Assembly (NCBI RefSeq): GCF_001402915.1
Contig: NZ_CP012945.1
Coordinates: forward strand, 2,581,501-2,645,500
DNA: 64,000 nt
Origin: Devosia sp. A16
Lineage (GTDB): Bacteria; Pseudomonadota; Alphaproteobacteria; Rhizobiales; Devosiaceae
Direction of reading: 5' to 3'
The notes under the pieces are model-generated. The model did no database searches. It had not been told where the DNA came from and saw only the letters and a list, made by a program, of their open reading frames with translations. This document shows positions 25,935 through 34,607 of this stretch, in pieces. The translations under genes were made by a program, and so were the position numbers. Within the stretch, counting starts at the first letter, position 1, and every line of letters starts with the position of its first letter.

Positions 25935-26127
25935 GATGCTCTGCCTTGTATGCGGGCCCGAAGCCCAACCAACCGTTCGAGATCGTCACGAAGGGCCGGA
26001 GGCGTACGCTCAAGGACGAGCTCGAACGCTCAGGGGAGACACACGCCCCCCGACCACAGGCCCCGGAAAAACACCAGAACCTGCAGGGTCAGATCTGATC
26101 ACTATCGACCCACAAACGGAACATACA
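25935..26127 (-). ncRNA. Predicted IS110 bridge RNA of copy 2
   Basis: Minus-strand non-coding left end, 193 bases. TCTCCCCT (26039-26032) equals the left flank plus core (26135-26128). CCTTGAG (26015-26009) pairs with the right flank CTCAGGG (24980-24974) through seven pairs, one of them G-U. ACGGTTG (25976-25970) equals the element's right end (24987-24981). CATACAAG (25952-25945) is the exact complement of its left-end start CTTGTATG. Between target guides lies a 14-base GAGC...GCTC hairpin, the same spacing as in copy 1. Confidence 0.8.
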
Positions 26128-26292
26128 AGGGGAGAGGGTAGTGAAGCCAGGGCCGCAGGTCCGTGGCGGAACTAGGGTGAGGGGTTCAGCTTTCCAGCGA
26201 GCGCTCGCCGCGCCGCTTACCCCTCAACCGGCGCTTCGCGCCACCTCCCGGCGAGGGCTATGCCCTCGTCCGGTTCCCTGAGGGGAGAAGGG
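26128..26292. repeat. Palindromic repeat (type A) interrupted by IS110 copy 2; other half at 24962-24978
   Basis: AGGGGAGAGGGTAGTG opens the copy and GGTGAGGGGTTCAG, GCGAGCGCTCGC, ACCCCTCAACCGGCGC and CCTGAGGGGAGAAGG follow, the same order as the intact copy at 44312-44475. The missing left half, GTCCCTCTCCCCTG, is on the far side of the insertion element. No gene is present in this 195-base stretch before cydX. Confidence 0.8.
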
Positions 26293-26322
26293 AGGGGGCC
26301 GCCGCCTGGCCGTGAAACGAAC

Positions 26323-26457
26323 CTAAGTCGCCGGCCGGCTATCATCCGGTTTGGCACTGGCCTGCCGTGCGTCCTCGCGGAATTCGAACCACATGGCGTT
26401 GAGGATGCCGAAGCTGCAGGCGAGGCCGACGCCGAGGATCCACGAGAAATACCACAT
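26323..26457 (-). CDS. cydX: Cytochrome bd small subunit CydX
   Basis: A 44-residue single-helix membrane protein: it begins MWYFSWILGVGLACSFGILN and continues AMWFE, the family hallmark (MWYFxWxLG... followed by N-x-x-W-x-E), then a short polar tail. CydX stabilises the CydAB quinol oxidase. It starts 11 bases downstream of the cydB stop with GGAGACTAAC before it, so it is the third gene of cydABX. Confidence 0.9.
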   Translation of the reverse strand: MWYFSWILGVGLACSFGILNAMWFEFREDARQASAKPDDSRPAT

Positions 26458-26468
26458 CTGTTAGTCTC

Positions 26469-27617
26469 CTAGTAGGCGTTGGGGTTCTTGCCGAGGCTCT
26501 CGGTCGTCACCGGCCCACGCATCACCCGGAACACCCAGCTGGTGTAGGCGAGGATGATCGGCAGGAAGACGATCGTGGCGCATAGCATGAAGAACAGCGT
26601 CAACTGGCTCGACGACGCGTCCCAGACAGTGAGGCTCGACTGCGGGTCGGTCGATGAAGGCAATAGGAACGGGAACAGCGACAGGCCGGCGGTGGCGATG
26701 ATGCCGAAGATGGCAAGGCTCGAGCCGAGCAACGCCACCAGCCGGGCACGGGCGCCCAGCGCCCACCATGCCACCAGACTGCCGAACACCGCCAGGATCG
26801 GCAGCGCCATGGTCCACGGCATGGCACCGTAATTGCCGCCCCAGGCGCCGACTTCCCGCACGACCTCCTTGCCCAGCGGGTTCGAGGGCGCGATGGTCTG
26901 CGCCGGGCCGACCAGCCGGTAGCCTTCGAGCACGTAGAGCGCGAACAGCCCGCCAACGACGAACAGCACGATGGTGGCAAGCGCCGACCAGCGGCCATAG
27001 CGCCGGGCCCGCTCCGCCATCTCGCCATCGGTGCGGCCGGCAATCACCGCGGCGCCCTGCGTCGCGATCATCATGAGGCTGACCAGCCCGGCGAGCAGGG
27101 CGAAGGGGGTCAGAAGGCCGAAGAAGTTGCCGCTATAGGCGACGCGTTGCGTCACATCGAGCTGGAAGGGCGCGCCGAGGAACACATTGCCTACGGCGAC
27201 GCCGAAGATCAGCGACGGCAGGAAGCCGCCGACGAACAGGGCGGCGTCCCAGGTGGCGCGCCAGCGCGGATCGTTCACCTTGCCGCGGAATTTGAAGCCC
27301 ACCGGCCGGATGATCAGCGCCAGCAGGATCGCGATCATGGCGATGTAAAAGCCGGAGAAGCTGACCGCATAGAGCTGCGGCCAGGCGGCAAAGATGGCGC
27401 CGCCGCCTAGGATCAGCCACACCTGGTTGCCCTCCCAGGTCGGGCCGACGAGGTTGAGCAGCACGCGCCGTTCGTCGTCGGTCCTCGCGACGAAGGGCAG
27501 CAGCGTGCCGACCCCCAGATCGCGCCCGCCCATGATAGCAAAGCCGATCAGCAGGATGCCGAGCAGCGCCCACCACAGGATGCGCAGCGTTTCATAGTCG
27601 AGAGGAATGGTGCTCAT
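26469..27617 (-). CDS. cydB: Cytochrome d ubiquinol oxidase subunit II
   Basis: A 382-residue inner-membrane subunit of the bd-type quinol oxidase, with eight to nine predicted helices. Family features include the start [31 protein letters not shown], and the conserved [22 protein letters not shown] segment. It lacks heme ligands itself and supports subunit I. It lies 11 bases after the cydA stop. The complex gives respiration at low oxygen and tolerance to cytochrome c oxidase inhibitors. Confidence 0.96.
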   Translation of the reverse strand: MSTIPLDYETLRILWWALLGILLIGFAIMGGRDLGVGTLLPFVARTDDERRVLLNLVGPTWEGNQVWLILGGGAIFAAWPQLYAVSFSGFYIAMIAILLALIIRPVGFKFRGKVNDPRWRATWDAALFVGGFLPSLIFGVAVGNVFLGAPFQLDVTQRVAYSGNFFGLLTPFALLAGLVSLMMIATQGAAVIAGRTDGEMAERARRYGRWSALATIVLFVVGGLFALYVLEGYRLVGPAQTIAPSNPLGKEVVREVGAWGGNYGAMPWTMALPILAVFGSLVAWWALGARARLVALLGSSLAIFGIIATAGLSLFPFLLPSSTDPQSSLTVWDASSSQLTLFFMLCATIVFLPIILAYTSWVFRVMRGPVTTESLGKNPNAY

Positions 27618-27628
27618 CGGGCTGCTCC

Positions 27629-29203
27629 TTACTTGGCGGGGGCGACGGCGGCCGCGTCGACCGGCTCGACCGACTGGTCGAAATTCAGCTTGTCGGACGG
27701 GCCGTGCTTGATGGTGCGAACCATCAGCCAGACCATGACGACCAGCAACGAGGTGTAGAGCAGCATGAAGAAGCTCAGCGAAATGACGAGGTCCCAGAAG
27801 TTGAGCCCCGAGGCGGCATAGAAGGTGGGCAGCACCCCCTCGACCACCCAGGGCTGTCGTCCGTACTCGGCAATGAACCAACCCGCCTCGATGGCGATCC
27901 AGGGGAGCGGCAGCACGGCGACCGCGACCCAGAGCAGCCAGCGTGGATTTTCGATCCGGTGGGTGGACGCCTTCCAGAACCACAGCGCGAAGAAGGCGAT
28001 GAAGAAGAAGCCGGCGCCCACCATGACGCGGAAACTCCAGAACAGCGGCCACACGTCCGGGACGGTATCGAGCGCCGCCTGGGCGATTTCCTCGCCGGTG
28101 GCGTTCTCGACGTCCGGCCGGTATTTCTTCAGGAGCAGCGCGTAGCCGAGATCGGCCTTGGCCGCATCGAACGCCGCCCGGGCGGTGGCATCGTTGCGGT
28201 CCGCCTGCAGGGCGTTGAGCGCCTTGTAGGCCTCGATGCCGCTGGCGATGCGCAACGCCGCATGCTCGGTGAGTTCGGTAATCCCCGGCAGGTCGCGATC
28301 GAGCGAGCGCGTGGTGATGAGGCCCAGCACCCAGGGGAACTTCACTTCGAAGGCAGGTCGCCCGTCGCTGCCCGGAATGGCGAACAGGGTGAGCGCGGCC
28401 GGTGCCGGCTCGGTGTGGTACATCGCCTCCATCGCGGCGATCTTCATCTTCTGGTGCTCGGTCGCCACATAGCCCGACTCGTCACCGAGGACGACGACGC
28501 TGAGCGCCGAGGCAAGCCCGAAGCTGGCCGCCACGACCATCGAGCGTTTCGCCAGTTCGACATGCTTGCCGCTGAGCAGGAACATCGCGCTCACTGCCAG
28601 CACGAAGACGGCCCCGCACACATAGCCGGCCGACACGGTGTGGACGAATTTGGCCTGCGCCACCGGGTTGAACAGCACCGCCATGAAGTCGGTGACTTCC
28701 ATGCGCATGGTGTCGGGGTTGAAGGCGGCACCCACCGGGTTCTGCATCCAGCCATTGGCGATCAGGATCCACAGCGCCGAGAAGTTGGCCCCAAGCGCCA
28801 CCAGCCAGGTGACGGCGAGGTGCGCCACGGGCTTCAGCCGGTCCCAGCCGAAGAAGAACAGCCCGACCAGCGTCGCCTCGAGGAAGAAGGCCATCAGCCC
28901 TTCCATGGCGAGCGGGGCGCCGAACACGTCGCCGACATAGTGGCTATAATAGCTCCAGTTCATGCCGAACTGGAATTCCATCACCACGCCGGTGGCGACG
29001 CCCATGGCGAAGTTGATGCCGAACAACACCCCCCAGAACAGTGTCGCCTTGCGCCAGACGACCCTGCCGGTCATGACATAGACGCTCTCCATGATCGCCA
29101 TCACAAAGGAGAGGCCCAGTGTCAGGGGCACGAACAGGAAGTGGTACATCGCTGTCGCGGCGAACTGGATGCGCGACAGATCGACGACGATGGGATCGAC
29201 CAT
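27629..29203 (-). CDS. cydA: Cytochrome d ubiquinol oxidase subunit I
   Basis: A 524-residue heme-bearing subunit of cytochrome bd oxidase. H21 in [13 protein letters not shown] corresponds to the heme b595 ligand, the His in [10 protein letters not shown] to the heme b558 ligand, and [13 protein letters not shown] to the conserved segment near the quinol-binding loop. The quinol loop region itself includes ALNALQ and a charged stretch. ATG at 29203 follows AGGCATCCCC. An FNR box centred 88 bases upstream, between this gene and cydD, suggests induction at low oxygen. Confidence 0.96.
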   Translation of the reverse strand: MVDPIVVDLSRIQFAATAMYHFLFVPLTLGLSFVMAIMESVYVMTGRVVWRKATLFWGVLFGINFAMGVATGVVMEFQFGMNWSYYSHYVGDVFGAPLAMEGLMAFFLEATLVGLFFFGWDRLKPVAHLAVTWLVALGANFSALWILIANGWMQNPVGAAFNPDTMRMEVTDFMAVLFNPVAQAKFVHTVSAGYVCGAVFVLAVSAMFLLSGKHVELAKRSMVVAASFGLASALSVVVLGDESGYVATEHQKMKIAAMEAMYHTEPAPAALTLFAIPGSDGRPAFEVKFPWVLGLITTRSLDRDLPGITELTEHAALRIASGIEAYKALNALQADRNDATARAAFDAAKADLGYALLLKKYRPDVENATGEEIAQAALDTVPDVWPLFWSFRVMVGAGFFFIAFFALWFWKASTHRIENPRWLLWVAVAVLPLPWIAIEAGWFIAEYGRQPWVVEGVLPTFYAASGLNFWDLVISLSFFMLLYTSLLVVMVWLMVRTIKHGPSDKLNFDQSVEPVDAAAVAPAK

Positions 29204-29284
29204 GGGGATGCCTCGTGTTGTCCGACCCCCGCAATGGCTGGCCGGCATGCTTGCCGCACTAGCTGCATTTCACGTCGCGTCGCC

Positions 29285-29298
29285 TTGATCCAGATCAA
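29285..29298. promoter_or_regulatory. FNR box between cydA and cydD
   Basis: TTGATCCAGATCAA is a perfect match to the FNR/FixK/Anr consensus TTGAT-N4-ATCAA. It lies 82 bases from the cydA start and 57 from the cydD start. The identical 14-mer recurs at 33856, ahead of the gene for an FnrN-type regulator. Confidence 0.88.
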
Positions 29299-29354
29299 GG
29301 CAATGCCGCATGACTATAAGCCAAGTTGGCAGACCTTCTCCACCTGGCAGGCCC

Positions 29355-31091
29355 ATGAACGACAAGGCAAAAACCGCGGCGCAAGGACGCTGGCTGAATC
29401 GGCTTGGCCTGGCCGATCGGCCGTTGCTTGCCGCGGTGCTCGGCCTGCCTTTGCTCGCCGGCGCGCTGCTGGTGGCGCAGGCGCTGGTGCTGGCCTCGTT
29501 GCTCGATCGCGCCATCGTCGAGGGGGCCGCGCCGGCGGCGCTGCTGCCCGATGTGCTGGTGCTCATGGCCATTCTGCTGATTCGCATCGGGCTCGGCGTG
29601 CTGGGCGAGGTGGCGGCCGTCGGCTTGGGCGAGGCGATCAAGCAGCGTCTGCGCACGGCGCTGGTCGGCGCGCTGCTGCGGCGTCCACCGGTGTGGACGG
29701 CGACCAAGAGCTCGGGCGAGCTGTCGAGCGCCGTGCTCGAACAGGTCGAGGCACTCGATGGCTACTTCACCCGTTACCTGCCGGCCATGGTCCAGGCGGC
29801 CATTCTCCCGGTCGCCTTCGCTGCCGTCGCCTTCTCGGTCGACTGGATCGTGGGGCTGCTGTTCCTGATCTCGGCGCCGCTGATCCCGGTATTCATGGCG
29901 CTGGTCGGCTGGGGCGCCGAGGCGGCGAGCCGCTCGCAGGCCACCGCGCTGAACCGCCTGAGCGGCCGTTTTGCCGACCGGCTGCGCGGCCTCGTGACGC
30001 TGAAACTGTTCGGCCAGGAGGAGGCCGAGATCGCCCGGGTGCGTGAGGCCTCCGAGGAACTGCGCGTGCGCACCATGCGGGTGATGCGCATCGCCTTCCT
30101 CAGCTCGGCCGTGCTCGAGTTCTTCGCTGCGCTCGGCGTGGCGGGCGTAGCGCTCTATGTCGGGCTCACCTTCCTCGATCTCGTCACCGTCCGCAGCACC
30201 GAACTGACTCTCGCCGCCGGCATGTTCTGCCTGCTGATGGCGCCCGAGGTGTATCAGCCGCTGCGGCTGCTCGCGGCGCATTATCACGACCGCGCTTCGG
30301 CCCGGGCGGCGGTGGCTGCGATCGAACAGGAGTTCGATACTTTGCCGGCTGAACCGATTCCGTCACCGCCTGCGACGGCGTTGCCGGGTGCTGAAGGTGG
30401 AGTGACGCTCGAGCTCAAGAACCTCGGGCTCGCCGATCCTGCCGGGCGTCCGCTGCTCACCGAGGTCAACCTGACGCTCGAGCCTGGCACCCATCTCGCC
30501 ATCCTTGGCGCCAGCGGCATCGGCAAGTCGACGCTGCTCGAAGCCATTGCCGGGCTGCGGGAGTTCACCGGCGAAATCCGTCTCGATGGCCGGATGCCGG
30601 GTGCGTTCGACGAACCCGCATTACGGGCGCGCCTCGCCATGCTGGGACAGCGGCAACGGCTCTTCGCCGGCACCATCGCCGACAACATCCGGCTGGGTCG
30701 CCGCGACGCCGACCACGCCGCCGTGCGGCTCGCAGCGCAAAGGGCCTGCGTCACCGACTTCGCCGATGCGCTGCCGCAGGGCCTCGCGACGCCGTTGGGG
30801 GAAGACGGGCTGGGCCTCTCGGGTGGTGAAATCCAGCGCATCGCGCTGGCGCGCCTCTATCTGCGCGATCCTGGCCTGCTGTTGCTCGACGAGCCGACGG
30901 CGCATCTCGACGGCGCCACCGAGGCGCTGGTGCTCGATGGGCTGGCCGAGTTCGCCCGGGGGCGCACGCTGCTTGTCGCCACCCATTCCCACGCCGTCGC
31001 CGCCCGCATGGACAAGCTGTTCCGCATCGCCGGCGGCAAGCTGCTGCCTGCGCCCAGGCCCAAGCTGGTCCGGAACGTGGGGGCTGCATGA
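29355..31091 (+). CDS. cydD: Thiol-exporter ABC subunit CydD
   Basis: A 578-residue half-transporter with an N-terminal six-helix exporter domain and a C-terminal ATPase (Walker A GASGIGKST, signature LSGGEIQR, Walker B LLLLDEPTAHLD). CydDC exports glutathione/cysteine to the periplasm and is required for cytochrome bd assembly. ATG at 29355 gives the usual CydD N terminus (MNDKAKTAAQGRWLNRLG); an in-frame ATG 45 bases upstream is possible but has no better ribosome site. It is transcribed divergently from cydABX and shares the FNR box. Confidence 0.93.
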   Translation: MNDKAKTAAQGRWLNRLGLADRPLLAAVLGLPLLAGALLVAQALVLASLLDRAIVEGAAPAALLPDVLVLMAILLIRIGLGVLGEVAAVGLGEAIKQRLRTALVGALLRRPPVWTATKSSGELSSAVLEQVEALDGYFTRYLPAMVQAAILPVAFAAVAFSVDWIVGLLFLISAPLIPVFMALVGWGAEAASRSQATALNRLSGRFADRLRGLVTLKLFGQEEAEIARVREASEELRVRTMRVMRIAFLSSAVLEFFAALGVAGVALYVGLTFLDLVTVRSTELTLAAGMFCLLMAPEVYQPLRLLAAHYHDRASARAAVAAIEQEFDTLPAEPIPSPPATALPGAEGGVTLELKNLGLADPAGRPLLTEVNLTLEPGTHLAILGASGIGKSTLLEAIAGLREFTGEIRLDGRMPGAFDEPALRARLAMLGQRQRLFAGTIADNIRLGRRDADHAAVRLAAQRACVTDFADALPQGLATPLGEDGLGLSGGEIQRIALARLYLRDPGLLLLDEPTAHLDGATEALVLDGLAEFARGRTLLVATHSHAVAARMDKLFRIAGGKLLPAPRPKLVRNVGAA

Positions 31092-32761
31092 AAGCCATTC
31101 TCGCCTTTGCCCCGCTGTTTGCCCGGCTGAAGGGCGCCATGCTGCTGACCCTGCTGCTGTCGCTGCTGACGCTGGGCGCCGGCATCGGGCTGCTCGGCCT
31201 CTCCGGCTGGTTCCTCACCGCCGCGGCGCTCAGCACGCTCGGCTCGGCCTTCAACATCTTTGCGCCCTCGGCGGGTGTGCGCGGCCTCTCCTTCATCCGC
31301 ATCCTCGCGCGCTATGGCGAAAAGCTGAGCGGCCACGACATGACGCTGCGGCTGCTTTCCGATTTAAGGGCCTGGCTGTTCGCCCGGCTGTTTCCGCTGC
31401 TGCCGCTGGCGCGCCGCTTCGGCCGCGGCGACCTGGTGAGCCGACTGCTGGCCGATGTCGAGGCGCTCGACACGCTGTTCCTCGTGGCGCTCGGGCCGAT
31501 CAGCACGGCGGTCGTCGCCGGGGCCGCGATGACTGTCGTGCTGGCGCTGCTATTGCCCGGTGCGGCGATGCTCTACGCGGTGCTGTTCTTTGCGGCGGTG
31601 CTGTTGGTGCCGATTGGCCTGGTGCTGGCCTCGCGCCGCGCCGGCGCCGAGGCAATCGCGGCTGGTGCGGCACTACGCCAGGCCGTGCTCGATGCCATCG
31701 ATGGGCATCAGGATCTGGTGCTGTTCGACGGCCGCGATGCCGCCGTTGCCAGCTCGGGCAGCGCCGCCCGACGCCTGTCGGCGGCGCGTCGTCGCCTCGG
31801 CCGCAATGCTGCACTGGCGGGGGGCACAGTACAGATCCTGGCGGGTGGTGCGCTGGTCGGCACGCTGCTGGTCGGTTTCGCGGCGCTGCAGGCGCTCCAG
31901 ATCGACGGGCCGCTGCTGGCCGGGCTGCTGCTGGCCATCATCGCCAGCTTCGAGGCCTCGGCCATGCTGGTGCGAAGCGCCACCCGCCTTGCCGGCGCCG
32001 CCGCAGCAGCCGACCGCCTGCAGGCCATCGCGACGAGCCCCGCCGCCGTCGCCGAGCCGGCTGCGCCGCTGCCCATCGCATCGGGCGGCGACATCCGCCT
32101 CGAGGCGGTATGCTTCGGTTACGATCCGGCGCACCCGGTCATCGACGAGCTGAACCTCGCCATCCGCACCGGCGAATGCGTGGCCATCACCGGGCCGAGC
32201 GGCGCCGGCAAATCGACCATCGCGCAACTGCTGCTGCGGCTCGTCGATCCCGATGCCGGCGTGGTGCGGCTCAACGGCTCCGATCTGCGCCATGTGGCCG
32301 GCCCCGAGCTGCGCCGCCGCGTCGCCCTGATGACCCAGGATGCGCCGGTGTTCCTCGATACCGTGCGCGCCAACCTGCGAATCGGTCGCGACGACGCCGA
32401 CGATGCCGACCTGTGGCGGGTGCTCGAGGCGGTGCGCCTGGCCGACTTCGTCAGAGGCCTGCCTGGCCAGCTCGATGCCGTGGTCGGCGAGGCCGGCCGT
32501 ACCCTCTCGGCGGGCCAGGCGCGGCGGATCTGCCTCGCGCGCACCCTGCTGTCCCAGGCGGATGTGATCGTCTTCGACGAGCCGACCAGCGGCCTCGATT
32601 TCGAGACCGAGGCGAATTTTCTCGCCGAGCTGCCGGCCTTGACCCACGGCCGCACCGCCATCGTCATCACCCATGCCGCGGTGCCACCAAGCTTCGACCG
32701 GGTGCTCGAACTGAGGGCAGGGCAACTGAGGGAGCGCCGGGCCCAACCGTCTGGTAGCTGA
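31088..32761 (+). CDS. cydC: Thiol-exporter ABC subunit CydC
   Basis: A 557-residue partner of CydD. The exporter membrane domain includes the conserved AALSTLGSAFNIFAPSAGVR and ARYGEK motifs. The ATPase domain has GPSGAGKST, LSAGQARR (A replacing G in the signature, common in CydC) and VIVFDEPTSGLD. The start overlaps the cydD stop (ATGA). A repeat-bearing gap separates it from the convergent fnrN gene. Confidence 0.94.
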   Translation: MKAILAFAPLFARLKGAMLLTLLLSLLTLGAGIGLLGLSGWFLTAAALSTLGSAFNIFAPSAGVRGLSFIRILARYGEKLSGHDMTLRLLSDLRAWLFARLFPLLPLARRFGRGDLVSRLLADVEALDTLFLVALGPISTAVVAGAAMTVVLALLLPGAAMLYAVLFFAAVLLVPIGLVLASRRAGAEAIAAGAALRQAVLDAIDGHQDLVLFDGRDAAVASSGSAARRLSAARRRLGRNAALAGGTVQILAGGALVGTLLVGFAALQALQIDGPLLAGLLLAIIASFEASAMLVRSATRLAGAAAAADRLQAIATSPAAVAEPAAPLPIASGGDIRLEAVCFGYDPAHPVIDELNLAIRTGECVAITGPSGAGKSTIAQLLLRLVDPDAGVVRLNGSDLRHVAGPELRRRVALMTQDAPVFLDTVRANLRIGRDDADDADLWRVLEAVRLADFVRGLPGQLDAVVGEAGRTLSAGQARRICLARTLLSQADVIVFDEPTSGLDFETEANFLAELPALTHGRTAIVITHAAVPPSFDRVLELRAGQLRERRAQPSGS

Positions 32762-32784
32762 GGCGCCACAAGCGCGATGCCCAA

Positions 32785-32850
32785 CCTCCCCTCGACGGGA
32801 GAGGCAAGCGAAGCTTGGGAGCGTCAGCGACCTAGCTTGGCTCGGAGGGG
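32785..32850. repeat. Palindromic intergenic repeat fragment
   Basis: CAACCTCCCCTCGACGGGAG then GCAAGCGAAGCTTGGGAGCG resembles, in reverse, the repeat into which IS110 copy 1 inserted. It holds CGCTTGCCT (minus strand, 32811-32803), the left-target word of that element, unoccupied. Confidence 0.6.
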
Positions 32851-32891
32851 GCGCCGCGGCCCGGGTGCGAGTGACTGCCGCCAGCAGTCCC

Positions 32892-33614
32892 CTACCCACA
32901 GAGCGCCCGCAGCGCCTCGAGCTCGGGCACTTCGACCGTGCGATTATTGCTGATGCCGATCACCTCGAGCTGCCGTAGCTTGGTCAGCTGCCGCGACACC
33001 GTCTCGATGGTCAGCCCGAGAAAGTCGGCGATGTCGGAGCGCGTAAGCGGCAGCTCGAAGCTGATATGGCCGTCGACGTCCGTGGCGGGGTCGGCGTGCA
33101 TGGCGATGAGATAGAGAAAGCTTGCGACCTTTTCCTGCGCGGTCTTCCGCCCCAGCGTCACCATCCACTCGCGCGCTTCGTCGAGTTCGCGCAGTGTCTG
33201 CTGCATGAGGCGGTGTTCCAGCGCCGGCGTGGTGGCGATCATCCGCTCGAGCGCGGGCACCGGGATCACGCACAGGTCCACCGTGGAGGCGGCCTCGGCG
33301 GTCAATACGCTCTCGCGCCCGAACAGCCGGCCGAGGAAATCCGGCGCGAACTGCAGCCCGACCAGCTGCTGGCGGCCATCTTCGAGCACCTTGCTGAGCT
33401 TGACCACGCCGCGCATCACGTTGGCGTAGGAGCGGATTTCGGTACTGTCGCCGATCAGCTCGTCGCCATTCTCGTGCCGCACCTTGTGCGTGTGGCGCGC
33501 CAGCTCGATCAGTTCATCAGGCTTGAGAACGCCGCACATGCCTCGGTGACGCGCCTCGCAGCTACGGCACAGCACGGGGGTCTCGGAGTTGTGGATGTCC
33601 AGACGCTCGCCCAT
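32892..33614 (-). CDS. fnrN: Crp/Fnr-family oxygen-sensing regulator, FnrN type
   Basis: A 240-residue FNR-class activator. Cysteines C16, C19, C27 (spacing C-x2-C-x7-C) and C115 match the [4Fe-4S] ligands of FnrN/FNR, so it should be an oxygen sensor. The middle is a cNMP-fold domain, and the C-terminal HTH contains TRSDIADFLGLTIETVSRQL with the E-x2-S-R contact residues that read TTGAT half-sites. FNR boxes at 29285 (cyd promoters) and 33856 (upstream of a small ORF and this gene) are likely targets, implying autoregulation. Confidence 0.92.
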   Translation of the reverse strand: MGERLDIHNSETPVLCRSCEARHRGMCGVLKPDELIELARHTHKVRHENGDELIGDSTEIRSYANVMRGVVKLSKVLEDGRQQLVGLQFAPDFLGRLFGRESVLTAEAASTVDLCVIPVPALERMIATTPALEHRLMQQTLRELDEAREWMVTLGRKTAQEKVASFLYLIAMHADPATDVDGHISFELPLTRSDIADFLGLTIETVSRQLTKLRQLEVIGISNNRTVEVPELEALRALCG

Positions 33615-33676
33615 AGCGGGTGAGCCTTACACCCTCCCGCGGCGCCGCGCATGGTGAGGTTTGTCGCACGCGGCAT

Positions 33677-33799
33677 TCAGTCCCGGGGCACGGGACGCGG
33701 CGTGTCGCGCGTGTACCACAGCACCCAGGCCAGAGTGCTCATCAGCACCGAGAAGGCGATGACCACGGCAGTAACGACGATGACGGCTTCTGGAGGCAT
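33677..33799 (-). CDS. Small single-pass membrane protein downstream of an FNR box
   Basis: A 40-residue ORF: a short N terminus (MPPEAVI), one long hydrophobic helix (about residues 6-29, ending WVLWY), and a basic tail TRDTPRPVPRD. It starts 57 bases downstream of a perfect FNR box and ends 62 bases before fnrN on the same strand. No strong ribosome-binding site is seen. No family is recognised; a small accessory of a membrane respiratory complex is possible. Confidence 0.6.
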   Translation of the reverse strand: MPPEAVIVVTAVVIAFSVLMSTLAWVLWYTRDTPRPVPRD

Positions 33800-33855
33800 G
33801 TTGGTGCTCGCTGCTTTGACGACAGCGAGAGCACCACGAGGCGAAAAGCGACGCT

Positions 33856-33869
33856 TTGATCCAGATCAA
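33856..33869. promoter_or_regulatory. FNR box upstream of small membrane ORF and fnrN
   Basis: TTGATCCAGATCAA, the same 14 bases as the cyd box at 29285. It lies inside a larger inverted repeat (ACGCTTTTGATC / GATCAAAGCGT on the minus strand). It would control the minus-strand pair and might also serve other genes. Confidence 0.82.
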
Positions 33870-33911
33870 AAGCGTCGCGATTTCAGCAGCTTGTGGGTAG
33901 CAGCCGGCGGG

Positions 33912-34424
33912 CTAGCGCGCGAACGGCACCGAGGCGGTCAGCACCTGGCCCGAATTGTTGAATTCGACTTCGAAATCGACGGTGATGGCGTTGTCCTTGA
34001 GGAAGATGCGCGAGCCGATGCGCACATCGTTGCCGCCACGATCCCGCTGCTTCTCGCGCAGGTCGAAGCTGATCGTCTCCCCCTTGATCTGGCCGACCGC
34101 TAGGCCGGTAAAGCCGGCATTCGAACTCATCGCCGCCTGATAGCGCTGCGACTTGTCGTCATAGGCGATGGTGCCGCTGACCGACAGGTTCATGTCGATC
34201 AGGCTGCAACGCCCGGCATAGTTGATCTTGTTGAGGTTCCCCTTGGAGATCCCCAGCCGGCAGCGGAACGGCTCGGGCTTCTGGCCACCCACCAGCGTGC
34301 CGGCGCCCTTCCAGTTGCCGACATAGGAGTTCAGGACTTCGACGGGGTCGGCCAGCGCCGGCGTCGCCATTCCCGACAGCGTCATGGCGGCTACGGCCAC
34401 CGCGGCCTGCAAGTGCTGTCTCAT
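33912..34424 (-). CDS. Secreted protein of unknown function
   Basis: A 170-residue protein with a signal peptide (MRQHLQAAVAVAAMTLSGMA, cleaved after PALA-DP). The mature part begins EVLNSYVGNWKGAGTLVGG and looks like a small beta-barrel of the lipocalin-like type often annotated as hypothetical in Hyphomicrobiales: many short beta strands, a conserved RCRLGISKG stretch, and two cysteines that could pair. An upstream in-frame start is possible, but ATG at 34424 gives a clean signal sequence. Function not recognised. Confidence 0.75.
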   Translation of the reverse strand: MRQHLQAAVAVAAMTLSGMATPALADPVEVLNSYVGNWKGAGTLVGGQKPEPFRCRLGISKGNLNKINYAGRCSLIDMNLSVSGTIAYDDKSQRYQAAMSSNAGFTGLAVGQIKGETISFDLREKQRDRGGNDVRIGSRIFLKDNAITVDFEVEFNNSGQVLTASVPFAR

Positions 34425-34607
34425 CTCTTCACACGCCCTCCACCGGCGCCACGCGTTCATCAACGCTGAAATCGGTAATCGAGCGGGTATACCGCCCGGT
34501 TCCATTTTGACTTGCCCGCCCGGCGATGCCAGAGATCATGCCGCAGAGCAAAAAAAGCAAGCTCGGCGCGCACATTCTTTTGGTTCGTGGTTCACCGCAA
34601 GTCTCAA

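Larger units (their letters stand above)
24979..26127 (-). mobile_element. IS110-family insertion element, copy 2
   Basis: About 1.15 kb, read on the minus strand. Its left end (26127 downward) begins TGTATGTTCC right after a CT core, and its right end finishes ACACGGTTG-CT at 24979, matching the ends of copy 1. Removing it rejoins CCCTCTCCCCT to CAGGGGAGAGGG, giving a perfect palindrome, so the site of insertion is the apex of a repeat hairpin. It lies between two convergent genes and disrupts none. Confidence 0.87.

Noticed and set aside
27704-30046. A 780-codon open frame antisense to cydA and running into cydD
   Set aside because: It shadows two well-supported cyd genes and has low-complexity composition.
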